Positions 53,452 to 61,557 of a DNA stretch of 64,000 bases are shown one piece after another. The DNA comes from Streptomyces sp. NRRL F-5126 (lineage in GTDB: Bacteria > Actinomycetota > Actinomycetes > Streptomycetales > Streptomycetaceae). The position numbers were made by a program, and so were the translations under genes. The stretch's first letter is position 1, and each line of letters begins with the position of its first letter. The stretch lies in contig NZ_JOFZ01000006.1 in the NCBI RefSeq assembly GCF_000721265.1, forward strand, positions 657,497 through 721,496. The letters are read 5' to 3'. Under the pieces are notes generated by a model. The model was not told the origin of the DNA, searched no databases, and worked only from the letters and a program-made list of their open reading frames with translations.

Positions 53452-53527
53452 CCTGGGATTTCATAGGGATCCAGGCAGGCGCTCCAGTCACCCATGGGTC
53501 ATGTGCAGGGCGGACTCTCGGGCCGTC

Positions 53528-53549
53528 AGGGCACATTGAGGGCACATTG
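53528..53549. repeat. 11-bp tandem repeat beside the integrase
   Basis: AGGGCACATTG occurs twice head to tail (53528-53538, 53539-53549) between the hypothetical gene and the integrase stop. Such repeats often lie near attachment sites or arm-type integrase sites. A palindrome-like CCTGG...CCAGG lies just before (around 53453-53476). Confidence 0.5.
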
Positions 53550-53575
53550 GATTGGACGAGGGCACTGATGCGCCC

Positions 53576-54886
53576 TTACGCGGCAAACGTGTCCGGCGCT
53601 CGGCCGCCATCCTCCTCTTGCGCCTCCTCAGCGGCCCCGACGTTGATGAAGACGTGATCGATCGCCTTGCGAGTCCGCGTCTCGCTGGACGGCAGCAGGT
53701 GCGTGTACGTCCGGAGCGTGAACCCCGGGTCCGAGTGACCGAGGTACTCGGAGAGCGCCTTGATGCTCTCCCCCGCGTCCAGGAGTACGGAGGCGTAGGC
53801 GTGCCGGAGGGCGTGCATGCCGTCCTCCGGGGCCGCTTGGAGGTACCTCGCCCCACGTTCGCGTGGGGGGATCACACCGGCGGCGGCCAAAGCACGCTTC
53901 CAGTCCCCCATGTTGAAAACGCTCCGGCTGTACGCCCGTTGCTTCTCGTCGACGAAGATCAGGCGAAAGGTTTTCGGTTCACCGTCCGGCTTGCTCCACG
54001 GCAAGGTGACCGGGGTCGGCGGGAACGCCTCCATGTGCGCTCTGAGGGCGGCAGCGAGCTGGGCGGAGAGCGGGACCGACCGGATTTTGTTGCCCTTGGG
54101 AAGGGCGAAGACGGCCTTCGTTCCGACGAGCCGCACCTGCCGGTTGACGTGTATCCATCCGCCCTTGAAGTCGATGTCGTCGACGGCGAAGCCGAAGACC
54201 TCCCCCTGGCGCAGACCGCAGCCGAAGGCGAGCTTGCCCCCGGCTTGGAAGCGTTCGGGCAGCCCGGCTATGACCGCTCGCACCCGTTCCAGCGGCCAAG
54301 GGATGATCTTCTTCTTGGTCGCGGTCGGCAGCCTGACCGACTTCGCCTTGCAGGGGTTCTTCGGGAGCAGCCCGTCCTCCACAGCCATGCCGAGGATGCC
54401 GGAGAGGATGTCGAAGATGCCCTCGATAGTCGACACCTCGAAGCCGCCGTCCTGGAGTGTCCTGACCCAGCCCTGGATGGTCGAGGGCTTGTTCAGGGAG
54501 CGCAGCTCGCGTCGGCCGAGGTGCGCGACGATGTGGTTGCGCACGGTGGACTCGTACCGCAGGGCGGTGGTCGGGCCCACCGAGTTCGCGTCGAGCCACT
54601 TCTGGGCGTAGGCCCCGAGTGTCTGCTTCGTCTGGGCGGGGACGACGTAGGTGCCGCTGCGGATCTCGACGTCTACTTCGGCCGCCCGCTTGTCGGCCTC
54701 GGCCCTGGTGTGGAAGTGCTCCTTGCGCTGCCGGCCGTCGAGGTCGCGGTAGCGGACCTGCCAGCGCTTGCCCGTTCCGTGATCCGATGTCGGGATCATT
54801 GGCCGCGTACGGCTCTTGTGCTCGCCGCACTCGGTCTCACCTGGCCTGGGGTGCGATTTGTGCCAGCGGTCGTACACGTCAGCCAA
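53576..54886 (-). CDS. int: Tyrosine recombinase integrase
   Basis: About 436 residues. After an N-terminal arm-binding region (LADVYDRWHKSHPR, RWQVRYRDLDGRQRKEHF) there is a SAM-like core-binding domain (about 90-180) and a catalytic domain with GCGLRQGEVFGF (first Arg), MHALRHAYASVLLDAG (HxxR) and LGHSDPGFTLRTYTHLL (final Tyr). The TTG start at 54886 with AGGGAG upstream matches the family's usual beginning; the longer frame is not used. It overlaps the XRE gene by 8 nt. It integrates and excises the element, with the excisionase at 55638 likely helping. Confidence 0.92.
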   Translation of the reverse strand: MADVYDRWHKSHPRPGETECGEHKSRTRPMIPTSDHGTGKRWQVRYRDLDGRQRKEHFHTRAEADKRAAEVDVEIRSGTYVVPAQTKQTLGAYAQKWLDANSVGPTTALRYESTVRNHIVAHLGRRELRSLNKPSTIQGWVRTLQDGGFEVSTIEGIFDILSGILGMAVEDGLLPKNPCKAKSVRLPTATKKKIIPWPLERVRAVIAGLPERFQAGGKLAFGCGLRQGEVFGFAVDDIDFKGGWIHVNRQVRLVGTKAVFALPKGNKIRSVPLSAQLAAALRAHMEAFPPTPVTLPWSKPDGEPKTFRLIFVDEKQRAYSRSVFNMGDWKRALAAAGVIPPRERGARYLQAAPEDGMHALRHAYASVLLDAGESIKALSEYLGHSDPGFTLRTYTHLLPSSETRTRKAIDHVFINVGAAEEAQEEDGGRAPDTFAA

Positions 54887-55199
54887 GAACGACTCCCTGG
54901 GTTCGGTCGGAGATCTGCGGAACGGCGGCACGGAGTGCAGGAGCGACACCGGTCCCGAGAGGCAGCAGCGCCGCCGGAGGGATGCCGAGGGCCGGGGCGA
55001 TGACGACGAGGTCGTCGATGTCGCAGCGTCGTCGGGCCCGTTCGGTGCGACTGAGAGCGGTGTTGGTGATGGGGCGGCCCAGCGCGGTGCAGCGGGCGGC
55101 GATCTGGTGCTGGGTGAGACCACGCGCGACGCGCATGTGCTCGATAGCGCGGGCGGCGTGCAAGCCAGCGGCGCCTATTTCAACAGGTCTTTTTGCCAT
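54879..55199 (-). CDS. Small XRE-type repressor of the element
   Basis: A 106-residue protein with a helix-turn-helix: IEHMRVARGLTQHQIAARCTALGRP, then NTALSRTERARRRCDI (about 18-60). Its stop overlaps the integrase start by 8 nt, so the two are co-transcribed. It is divergent from the excisionase-type gene across a 438-nt region holding two matching 20-bp sites, one 38 nt upstream of its own start. A master-repressor role is inferred from this layout. Confidence 0.8.
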   Translation of the reverse strand: MAKRPVEIGAAGLHAARAIEHMRVARGLTQHQIAARCTALGRPITNTALSRTERARRRCDIDDLVVIAPALGIPPAALLPLGTGVAPALRAAVPQISDRTQGVVLG

Positions 55200-55236
55200 G
55201 ACAGGTAGCTGTAACTTGCGACCGTGGATTATGGCA

Positions 55237-55256
55237 AGAGTTGGTTCACAAACTCT
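55237..55256. promoter_or_regulatory. Operator-like site 1 (XRE side)
   Basis: AGAGTTGGTTCACAAACTCT, with inverted ends AGAGTT/AACTCT. It lies 38 nt upstream of the XRE start and near a CATAAT that could be a -10 element. It matches site 2 in 18 of 20 bases when one is reversed. Confidence 0.7.
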
Positions 55257-55550
55257 ACAGAAGTCGCGCCCGAGCGGAATCGGCTCCTACTCGCGGAATC
55301 CGCGGACACGGTCAGACATTTCCGCCGGTCGCCCCGCCGAACAGACGGTGCCGCAAGAGCCTACGTCGCAGCCCCCGGTCACCTGGGCACTTCCTCGCCG
55401 TAGAGACACAGGTCACTAGGTGTGACCACGCTGCGGGCAAGCGGCCGACCAAGGAGTGAGGCACGGCATCTTAGCCACCCGATGGTTTTTGGTCGTCCGC
55501 CGATTAGCCCTTACGGTATTGCCCCGCTGCCACCCGCCAGTGAGTTCTGC

Positions 55551-55570
55551 AGAGTTTAAGAACCAACTCT
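55551..55570. promoter_or_regulatory. Operator-like site 2 (excisionase side)
   Basis: On the minus strand it reads AGAGTTGGTTCTTAAACTCT, 18 of 20 bases equal to site 1 and in opposite orientation. It lies about 68 nt upstream of the excisionase-type gene. The rest of the 55200-55637 gap shows no gene. Confidence 0.7.
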
Positions 55571-55637
55571 GGACTTTTCCGCACCGCGTGTGGCTGTGTT
55601 GCACATGCCTCGTTGTCCAAAACCGAAAAGGAGCCCT

Positions 55638-55862
55638 GTGCCGACTCTTTCCCCCCGACCTGCCCACGCCTCCCAACGTGGGCCGCTGGCCACCCCGGCG
55701 GAAGTCGCCGACTACCTCGGAGTACCGGTGAAGACCCTCTACCAGTGGAAGTACCGGGGCATCGGCCCCAACGTGCACAAGGTCGGCCGCCACCTGCGCT
55801 ACCGGTGGTCCGAGGTGGACGCCTGGCTCAACGCACAGGCCACCTACGACCTCGCCGTCTGA
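55638..55862 (+). CDS. xis: Excisionase / MerR-like helix-turn-helix protein
   Basis: A 74-residue DNA-binding protein with LATPAEVADYLGVPVKTLYQWKYRGIGPNVHKVGRHLRYRWSEVDAWL pattern, the winged HTH of excisionase-family (HTH_17) proteins in actinobacterial mobile elements. The GTG at 55638 follows AAAAGGAG; longer in-frame starts are unsupported. It lies divergent from the XRE gene and upstream of the DUF3631 gene. It likely directs excision with the integrase. Confidence 0.88.
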   Translation: MPTLSPRPAHASQRGPLATPAEVADYLGVPVKTLYQWKYRGIGPNVHKVGRHLRYRWSEVDAWLNAQATYDLAV

Positions 55863-55955
55863 CACGACCGCAGGGAAACAAGGCGGCTCCCGGCGAGCCG
55901 CCGCCGAAGCCGCCCAGTCCCCGCCCTCGCTCCCTTGCATGCACGATCTGTCTCG

Positions 55956-55987
55956 CTGTGGCCGGGCACTTGCCCGTCCGGCCACAG
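55956..55987 (+). promoter_or_regulatory. Hairpin upstream of the DUF3631 gene
   Basis: Perfect 10-base arms CTGTGGCCGG (55956-55965) and CCGGCCACAG (55978-55987) with a 12-nt loop lie directly before the ribosome binding site of the next gene. It may be an attenuator or a terminator of the excisionase transcript. Confidence 0.5.
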
Positions 55988-56002
55988 CAGGAAGGAACGC
56001 CT

Positions 56003-57259
56003 GTGGACGAATCCACGACCTCTCCCAACTCCACCCCACCCGCCGACTCAGTGGCTTGGCCGCCCATGGCCATCCCCGGCCAGAGCCAGGAACCCCGTCC
56101 CCTTGCCTCCGGAGCCGGCGCACCAGTCAGCGCGAGCGAGGGTGCCACCCTGCTGGACGAGCTACGCGCAGCGATCGCCCGGTACGTGATCCTGCCCAGC
56201 AGCGAGGCGCTGACGGCGGTCTCGCTGTGGGTGGCCGCCTCGCACATACAGCCCGCGCTGCAGCACGCGCCTCGCCTGGCGGTGGTCGGGCCGGCGAAGC
56301 GGTGCGGCAAGTCCCGCCTCCTGGACGTGATCACGGAGACCGTGCGCGGGCCGCTGATCACGGTCAACACCAGCCCGGCGGTCGTCTTCCGCGCCATCGG
56401 CGACGATCCGCCCACCCTGCTGGTGGACGAGGCCGACACCATCTTCGGCAGCATCAAGGCCGCCGAGAAGAACGAGGAGCTGCGCGGCCTGCTCAACGCC
56501 GGACACCAGCGCAACAGGCCCGCCCTGCGGATCGTCGGGCCGGAGCACAAACCGCAGGCGTTCCCCACCTTCGCCATGGCCGCACTTGCCGGGATCGGGG
56601 ATCTTCCCGACACAGTCATGGACCGGGCTGTAGTGATCCGCATGCAACGCCGGAAAGACGGGGAACGCGTCGAACAGTTCCGCTCCCGCCGCGACATACC
56701 TGCCCTGCACGCCGTACGTGACCGGCTGGCATCGTGGTTGCGCCCCCAGATGGACACCGCCGCCGTCCTGATGCCGACCATGCCGGTCCAGGACAGGGCA
56801 GCGGACACCTGGGAGCCACTGGTGATCGTCGCGGAACTCGCGGGCGGCGACTGGCCGGAGCGAGCGCGTGCCGCGTGCGTGTCGATGTGTGCGGCGGAGG
56901 TGGGCCAGGACGACGAGTCGAACCTGAAGACCCGCCTGCTGCACGACATCCGCCGGGCCTTCGCGCGTCGTGAAGATCCCGAGATCCTGCGCACCAGTGA
57001 CCTGCTGTGCGACCTGGTCAACGACCACGAGGCGCCATGGGCGGAGTACGGCGCAAACGGCCTGAGTCCGCGTCACCTGGCTCTGCTGTTGAAGGGCTTC
57101 GGCATCAAGTCCGCCACCCATCGTTTCGATGGCGGCAGGCAGGCCAAGGGCTTCGCCCGCGCCCGCTTCACGGACGCATGGGCCCGCTACTGCCCCGAGG
57201 AGCCGGGAGCCGAGAACCGCGACGGGAGTGTCCCGCAAGGTGCGGGCCCGCACCCGTAA
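56003..57259 (+). CDS. DUF3631 ATPase of the mobile element
   Basis: About 418 residues with the DUF3631 region (about 180-370). An ATPase core is visible: RLAVVGPAKRCGKSRLLD (Walker A-like GPAxxxGKS, about 95-102) and TLLVDEADTIFG (Walker B with DEAD-like residues). NAGHQRNRPALRI and ALAGIGDLPDTVMDRAVVIRM are typical. The GTG at 56003 follows GGAAGGA. In such elements this protein is thought to act in replication or DNA processing; the exact function is unknown. The C-terminus has a helix-turn-helix-like stretch (LSPRHLALLLKGFGI). Confidence 0.85.
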   Translation: MDESTTSPNSTPPADSVAWPPMAIPGQSQEPRPLASGAGAPVSASEGATLLDELRAAIARYVILPSSEALTAVSLWVAASHIQPALQHAPRLAVVGPAKRCGKSRLLDVITETVRGPLITVNTSPAVVFRAIGDDPPTLLVDEADTIFGSIKAAEKNEELRGLLNAGHQRNRPALRIVGPEHKPQAFPTFAMAALAGIGDLPDTVMDRAVVIRMQRRKDGERVEQFRSRRDIPALHAVRDRLASWLRPQMDTAAVLMPTMPVQDRAADTWEPLVIVAELAGGDWPERARAACVSMCAAEVGQDDESNLKTRLLHDIRRAFARREDPEILRTSDLLCDLVNDHEAPWAEYGANGLSPRHLALLLKGFGIKSATHRFDGGRQAKGFARARFTDAWARYCPEEPGAENRDGSVPQGAGPHP

Positions 57260-57733
57260 GCACTCGTCACACCCGTCGCAGCGCAGGTCAGTCCAGTGAC
57301 GAGTGCCGTCGCCGTGACGAGTCCTCCCGTACCGGGCCAGCCTCTCGTACCTGCCCTGACCAGGCATGCGACGAGTGCGACGGGTGTCGCTCCATCACGC
57401 CGTCCCTCTTGTTCGCACGCTGGGGACCGAGGCCGCCGGATTCGGGGACCGGGGACGCGGTCCCGATACGGCACTGCGAGCATCCCGCCGGGACCGAGCC
57501 AAGAGGATCGGGGACCGCGAAGCGGTGTTCTGGGGACCGGTCCCCAGAACGTCCTGCACACGGCCGCTATCGGGCCGGTCCCGGGGGAACGGAGTCTCCG
57601 CACGGGGACCGCCGGATCGAGGACGGTCCCCGTGACGCAGCGTCAGGGGGACCGTGCCTGTCGGACGTCGAATACGGTCCCGCCTTCCGCTGCAGTCGAG
57701 GACCGCACGCATGACTTCCGGGACCGGTCCCCG
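57260..57733. other. Non-coding, palindrome-rich region before mobC (possible oriT or origin)
   Basis: This 474-nt stretch has no convincing gene. It begins with an 11-base inverted repeat: GCACTCGTCAC (57260-57270) and GTGACGAGTGC (57296-57306); GTGACGAGT recurs at 57314-57322. From 57422 to 57732 GGGGACCG or its complement occurs eight times (57422, 57444, 57510, 57532, 57538, 57604, 57624, 57647 and 57725 starts, some overlapping). A 24-bp perfect palindrome with arms GTTCTGGGGACC spans 57527-57550. Iterated motifs and palindromes upstream of mobC and the relaxase suggest an oriT or replication origin. Confidence 0.55.
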
Positions 57734-57830
57734 CCCGCGCCACCCGGGTCCCCGCCGGCCGGGCCGATCCGGCTCGGGCACACGCCTCACCAACGCCCCC
57801 ACATCACGCACGCCCCGAGGAGAAACGCGC

Positions 57831-58475
57831 TTGCCCAGCCAGCATCGTGAGGAACGCAACCTGCTCGACGCCCCGCCCGCCGACGTCACCACCGCAGAAG
57901 ACGCAGCAAGGTATCCCGCTGGACCGTCCAAGGGTCGGCACCGCGAGGGCTCCTTCGCCCCGGGAGTGGCGAAGGAGGACGGGCACCAGGGGGTGCCCGA
58001 GGGGAAGCAGCCTGTCGCGGCGCCTCCGACGCGCGCCGCTGACATCGCCGCGCTGCACCGGGTGGCCCGTCGCCGCAGGCGCGAAGAGACCCAGCGCAAA
58101 GAGCGCGTCGACGTGCGCTACAGCGTCGAGGAAAAGGCCGCGATCCTCACCAAGGCACGATCGATGAACATCGCCGCCGCGCACTACGTCGGCGCCCTCG
58201 TCCTCGCTCACGTCCAAGCTGACCTCACGCTGCCTGGCCAGCGCACCCAGCTCGATGACTACATCGATGAGCTGGCCGCCCTGCGCCAGCAGGTCACCAA
58301 GATCGGCCACCTCGTCAACCAGGTCACCAAGAAGCTGAACTCCGGCGCTCATCCACACCCTGGGGACACCGCAACCCTGGCCCATGCCGCGCGAGCCCTG
58401 GATGCGGTCGACGCGGCCGTGCGGACCATTGCTGAGACTGCCGACCAAGCCGTCTCCGGCACGGCGGCCCAGTGA
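57831..58475 (+). CDS. mobC: MobC-type relaxosome protein
   Basis: About 214 residues. The C-terminal half resembles plasmid mobilization protein MobC: RVDVRYSVEEKAAILTKARSMNIAAAHYVGALVLA, then LRQQVTKIGHLVNQVTKKLNSG. The N-terminal half is charged and low in complexity. The TTG start at 57831 with GAGGAG upstream is chosen, though another start cannot be excluded. The stop overlaps the relaxase start by 4 nt (58472-58475). It should help the relaxase nick oriT. Confidence 0.8.
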   Translation: MPSQHREERNLLDAPPADVTTAEDAARYPAGPSKGRHREGSFAPGVAKEDGHQGVPEGKQPVAAPPTRAADIAALHRVARRRRREETQRKERVDVRYSVEEKAAILTKARSMNIAAAHYVGALVLAHVQADLTLPGQRTQLDDYIDELAALRQQVTKIGHLVNQVTKKLNSGAHPHPGDTATLAHAARALDAVDAAVRTIAETADQAVSGTAAQ

Positions 58476-60205
58476 TCGCCAAGATCAGCGGCGGCAAGGA
58501 CACCGCCGGCCTCATCCGCTACCTCTACGGCCCAGGCAGGGCCAACGAGCACACAGACCCCCACTTGGTCGCCTCCTTCGACGGCTTTGCCCCGGACCCC
58601 GGCCGCGCAAACACTCCTGTCTCCACCCGGCGGCTCCTTGTGGCGGACCTGAATCTCCGCGTCAACCAAGCCAGACGCCTGGGCCGCACTCCGAAGCAGC
58701 AGGTGTGGCACTGCTCGATCCGGGCCGCCGGCGAAGACCGTCACCTCAGCGACACCGAATGGGCTGACATTGCACGCCGCATCGTCGCAGCCACCGGCAT
58801 CGCCCCCGAAGACGATGCCGATGGGTGCCGCTGGGTCGCCGTCCGCCACGCCGACGACCACATCCACATCGCCGCCACGACGGTGCGAGGCGACCTTCGG
58901 CCGGCCCGCCACTGGAACGACTACCTCACCGCCGACAGCGAACTCGCCGCGATCGAGAAGGAGTACAGCCTTCGCCGTGTCATACGTGGCGACCGTACAG
59001 CCGCCAAACGCCCCACCCGCGCCGAGGTGGAGCAATCACACCGTGCCAACCAGCCCGCAACGGCTCGCGAGCGTCTGCGTTGCGCCGTTCGCACGGCGGT
59101 GGCCGCCTCCACCAGCGCTGAGGAATTCCTCGGCCTGCTCGGTGATGCCGATGGCGTCCTCGTCGAGGCCCAGTGCTTCCCCTCCGGCGATGTACGCGGA
59201 TACAAGGTCGCCCTCGAAGGAGATACCAACGCCGCAGGTCAGCCCATCTGGTTCTCCGGCTCCAAGCTCGCTCCCGACCTGTCCTTCCCCAAGATCCGGG
59301 CACGCCTGACCAACGTCACCCCGCTGTCCCTTGGCCAGCAGAAGCACCTACGACGTGCCCCGTGGCACCGGGCCGCGGACGCCGCGGAACGCATTCCACA
59401 CCACCTCGACCAGACCGATGACAGGGCCGCTCAGGCCCATCTCGCGGCCTTCGGCGAAGCCCTCGATGCTCTTCCGCTCCTCGCACCACAGGCCCTTCGG
59501 CCCCAGCTCCGCCGAGCGGCCACCGCGTTCGAGCGCGCCACCCGCTCCCGTATCCGCGCTGAAGACCACCATGCCCTCGCCCTTCGCCGCGCTGTACGCA
59601 CGATGCTGCGCGATCCTGCTTCTGCAGGCGACGGTGCCGCACTGGCGATGTTCCTCGACATCGCCGTCCTCGTCGCCATCGCCGCCACCCGCTGGCACCA
59701 GCTCCACTGCCACGACCAGCAGGTCGCCGCCACCAGACAGACTCTCCGGCATCTCGAAACCTGCTACGCACAGGCCGCAGCCGCGCCCCTGACCGACCTC
59801 GCTTCGCGTTGCCCAGACCAACGGACAGTGAACCGGCAGATCCGCCGCATCCGCCGAGTTGTGCCCGAACACGCGGATCGGGTCGTGGAGGACGACGCGT
59901 TCAATGCACTCGCAGCCACGCTCGCCCAAGCGGAGGCCACAGGCCACGACACCGAACGAGCCCTCCAGCAAGCCATCGAGCAGCGTCCGCTCGACGATGT
60001 CCGCTACCCCGCGCAGGTGCTGATCTGGCGCCTCCAACGCCTCAACGCCGGCGCCGACACGAGCTCGCCGGCGCGCGCGGCGCAAGCCCACGGCTCGGCT
60101 CCCGGCACTCCCGTTCTCGGCAGGAATGCGCGATACCCGAGCAAAGCGGCAACGCCCGCGACAACCCACAAGGCGACAACAAGACCCGATGGACCTCGCC
60201 GCTGA
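58472..60205 (+). CDS. Relaxase / mobilization nuclease
   Basis: A 577-residue relaxase of the MobA/VirD2-like (MOBP/MOBV-type) superfamily found in actinobacterial elements. The start MIAKISGGKDTAGLIRYLYGPGR is typical. The metal-binding three-His motif is in RHADDHIHIAATTVRG (about 125-140, HxxxHxH), and WHCSIRAAG precedes it. The C-terminal half is helical and arginine-rich. Its start overlaps mobC. It would cleave oriT and lead the strand into the recipient with a helper system. Confidence 0.88.
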   Translation: MIAKISGGKDTAGLIRYLYGPGRANEHTDPHLVASFDGFAPDPGRANTPVSTRRLLVADLNLRVNQARRLGRTPKQQVWHCSIRAAGEDRHLSDTEWADIARRIVAATGIAPEDDADGCRWVAVRHADDHIHIAATTVRGDLRPARHWNDYLTADSELAAIEKEYSLRRVIRGDRTAAKRPTRAEVEQSHRANQPATARERLRCAVRTAVAASTSAEEFLGLLGDADGVLVEAQCFPSGDVRGYKVALEGDTNAAGQPIWFSGSKLAPDLSFPKIRARLTNVTPLSLGQQKHLRRAPWHRAADAAERIPHHLDQTDDRAAQAHLAAFGEALDALPLLAPQALRPQLRRAATAFERATRSRIRAEDHHALALRRAVRTMLRDPASAGDGAALAMFLDIAVLVAIAATRWHQLHCHDQQVAATRQTLRHLETCYAQAAAAPLTDLASRCPDQRTVNRQIRRIRRVVPEHADRVVEDDAFNALAATLAQAEATGHDTERALQQAIEQRPLDDVRYPAQVLIWRLQRLNAGADTSSPARAAQAHGSAPGTPVLGRNARYPSKAATPATTHKATTRPDGPRR

Positions 60206-60323
60206 CGGGCGTGTGAAGGAGGCCCGGGCGGGGCAGGCCAGGCCCCATATGTCGGCCGGACCGGCCCAGCCGACCCGCCGGTCCAGGGCCGCGGCCAGAG
60301 CCCCGAGCCCGTATCGTGCGAGG

Positions 60324-61379
60324 GTGACCGAGACGCCCCCCGAAGCTTGCCTTGACGCCGCGCTCCCGGATCTGGCCGGAGCCTTCGGGCTGGGCGAGGT
60401 ACGGCGACGACGGTTCCTTGCCGACGGGTTGATGAACAGGAACTGGCTGGTGGAAACGTCCACCGGAAGTTACGCGGTGAAGCAGATCACCGACGTGCCG
60501 CTGGCGAAGGTACGGCGGAACCTGGCCATGCTGCCCGGACTGGCCCATGACGGGCTCCCCGTCCCTGCAGCGCTGCAGACCGCAGACGCCGAGTGCGTGG
60601 TGGAGGTCGCCGGACAGGGATTCTGCGCCCTGCCCTGGGTGGAGGGCACTCACGTCCAAGGCACCGACCTCGACCATGATCAAGCCCATCAGTTGGGAGA
60701 GCTGTTGGCCGGGCTGCATCGCAGCTTGTCCCGGCACGCCTCCCCGTCACCGAGCGGGGCACCGGTGCCCAGGACCACCGACGCAGGCACCGCCTCCAGG
60801 GCCGCCGATGAGCACAGCGCGAGGTTTCCCGCCCAGCCGACGGAAGTCTTCGATAAGGAGACGGTGGAGGCCCTGCACCAGCGGAAGGACCTCCTTGCCT
60901 CACACGCCGGCCGGCAGCCACAAGGTAGCCGGCTCGCCGGACCCCACGGATGGACACACGGGGACTTCCAGTACCGCAACCTCCTACGGCGGGATGGCGC
61001 CATCGTCGCCATCCTCGACTGGGACCGTGTCGCGGTCCGCTCCTATGCGGAGGAGGTCGCCAGGACCGCCCAGGTGCAGTTCGGTGGGGGTGGCCGCTTC
61101 AGCCTGGATCGAGTAGCTGCGTTCGTTTCCGGCTACCGGTCACTGATCCCGCTGTCTGAGGGGGATCTTGCCGACGCGGTGCACCGGCTGTGGTGGAAGA
61201 GAGCGACGGACTTCTGGCAGCTGGAGTTCTATTTCGAGCGCCGCGACCCCGCCTTCGGAGACCTCTTCCTCGCCGACGAGGCCCTGCTTCATTGGTGGAC
61301 GGACCACTTCGATGAGGTGCGAACAGCGTTCGCCACACACCACGGGCCACGGCGCTTGGGGGCAGTTCGATCGGTCTAG
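60324..61379 (+). CDS. Aminoglycoside phosphotransferase-family protein
   Basis: About 351 residues of the APH fold. A nucleotide-binding region YAVKQITDVPLAKV (about 52), the catalytic loop GWTHGDFQYRNLLRRDG (about 210-226) with Asp and Asn, and the DFG-equivalent AILDWDRVAVRS are present. The GTG at 60324 lies 7 nt after a TATCGT that may be a -10 box, so a leaderless transcript is possible. It follows the relaxase by 118 nt and may be cargo of the element. The substrate is not known. Confidence 0.85.
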   Translation: MTETPPEACLDAALPDLAGAFGLGEVRRRRFLADGLMNRNWLVETSTGSYAVKQITDVPLAKVRRNLAMLPGLAHDGLPVPAALQTADAECVVEVAGQGFCALPWVEGTHVQGTDLDHDQAHQLGELLAGLHRSLSRHASPSPSGAPVPRTTDAGTASRAADEHSARFPAQPTEVFDKETVEALHQRKDLLASHAGRQPQGSRLAGPHGWTHGDFQYRNLLRRDGAIVAILDWDRVAVRSYAEEVARTAQVQFGGGGRFSLDRVAAFVSGYRSLIPLSEGDLADAVHRLWWKRATDFWQLEFYFERRDPAFGDLFLADEALLHWWTDHFDEVRTAFATHHGPRRLGAVRSV

Positions 61380-61557
61380 AGCGAGTCCCGGAAGAAGGGG
61401 ATTCGGCGGGCATCCTGGCCAAGAGCGGTTCCCTCAGGACCTCCGCGGTCAGCAACGGTCCTTTGCCGAGGACCACCGCCTCTGCTTGAGATGTACGCTC
61501 AGCGCACTGCACGTGAAAAGTAATTGTGACAGCTTCGGACGCCGGCCTTCGGCAGCG

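Larger units (their letters stand above)
53452..60205. mobile_element. Integrative mobilizable element (left part, right end not fixed)
   Basis: The gene order of tyrosine integrase, XRE repressor, excisionase-type protein, DUF3631 ATPase, a palindrome-rich non-coding region, MobC and a relaxase is that of an integrative mobilizable element. No type IV secretion or FtsK/TraB-type translocase is present, so it would need a helper for transfer. The left end is between 53452 and 53575; the right end was not found, because no direct repeat of the left-end sequence could be recognised downstream. Genes at 60324-63305 may be cargo. Confidence 0.75.

Noticed and set aside
53452..53575. tRNA gene as integration site of the element
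   Set aside because: No cloverleaf or T-loop-like sequence is present here; the attachment site remains undefined.
57296..57850. Plus-strand open frame of about 184 codons before mobC
   Set aside because: It runs through the palindromes and iterated motifs, has no ribosome binding site or homology, and overlaps the better mobC start.
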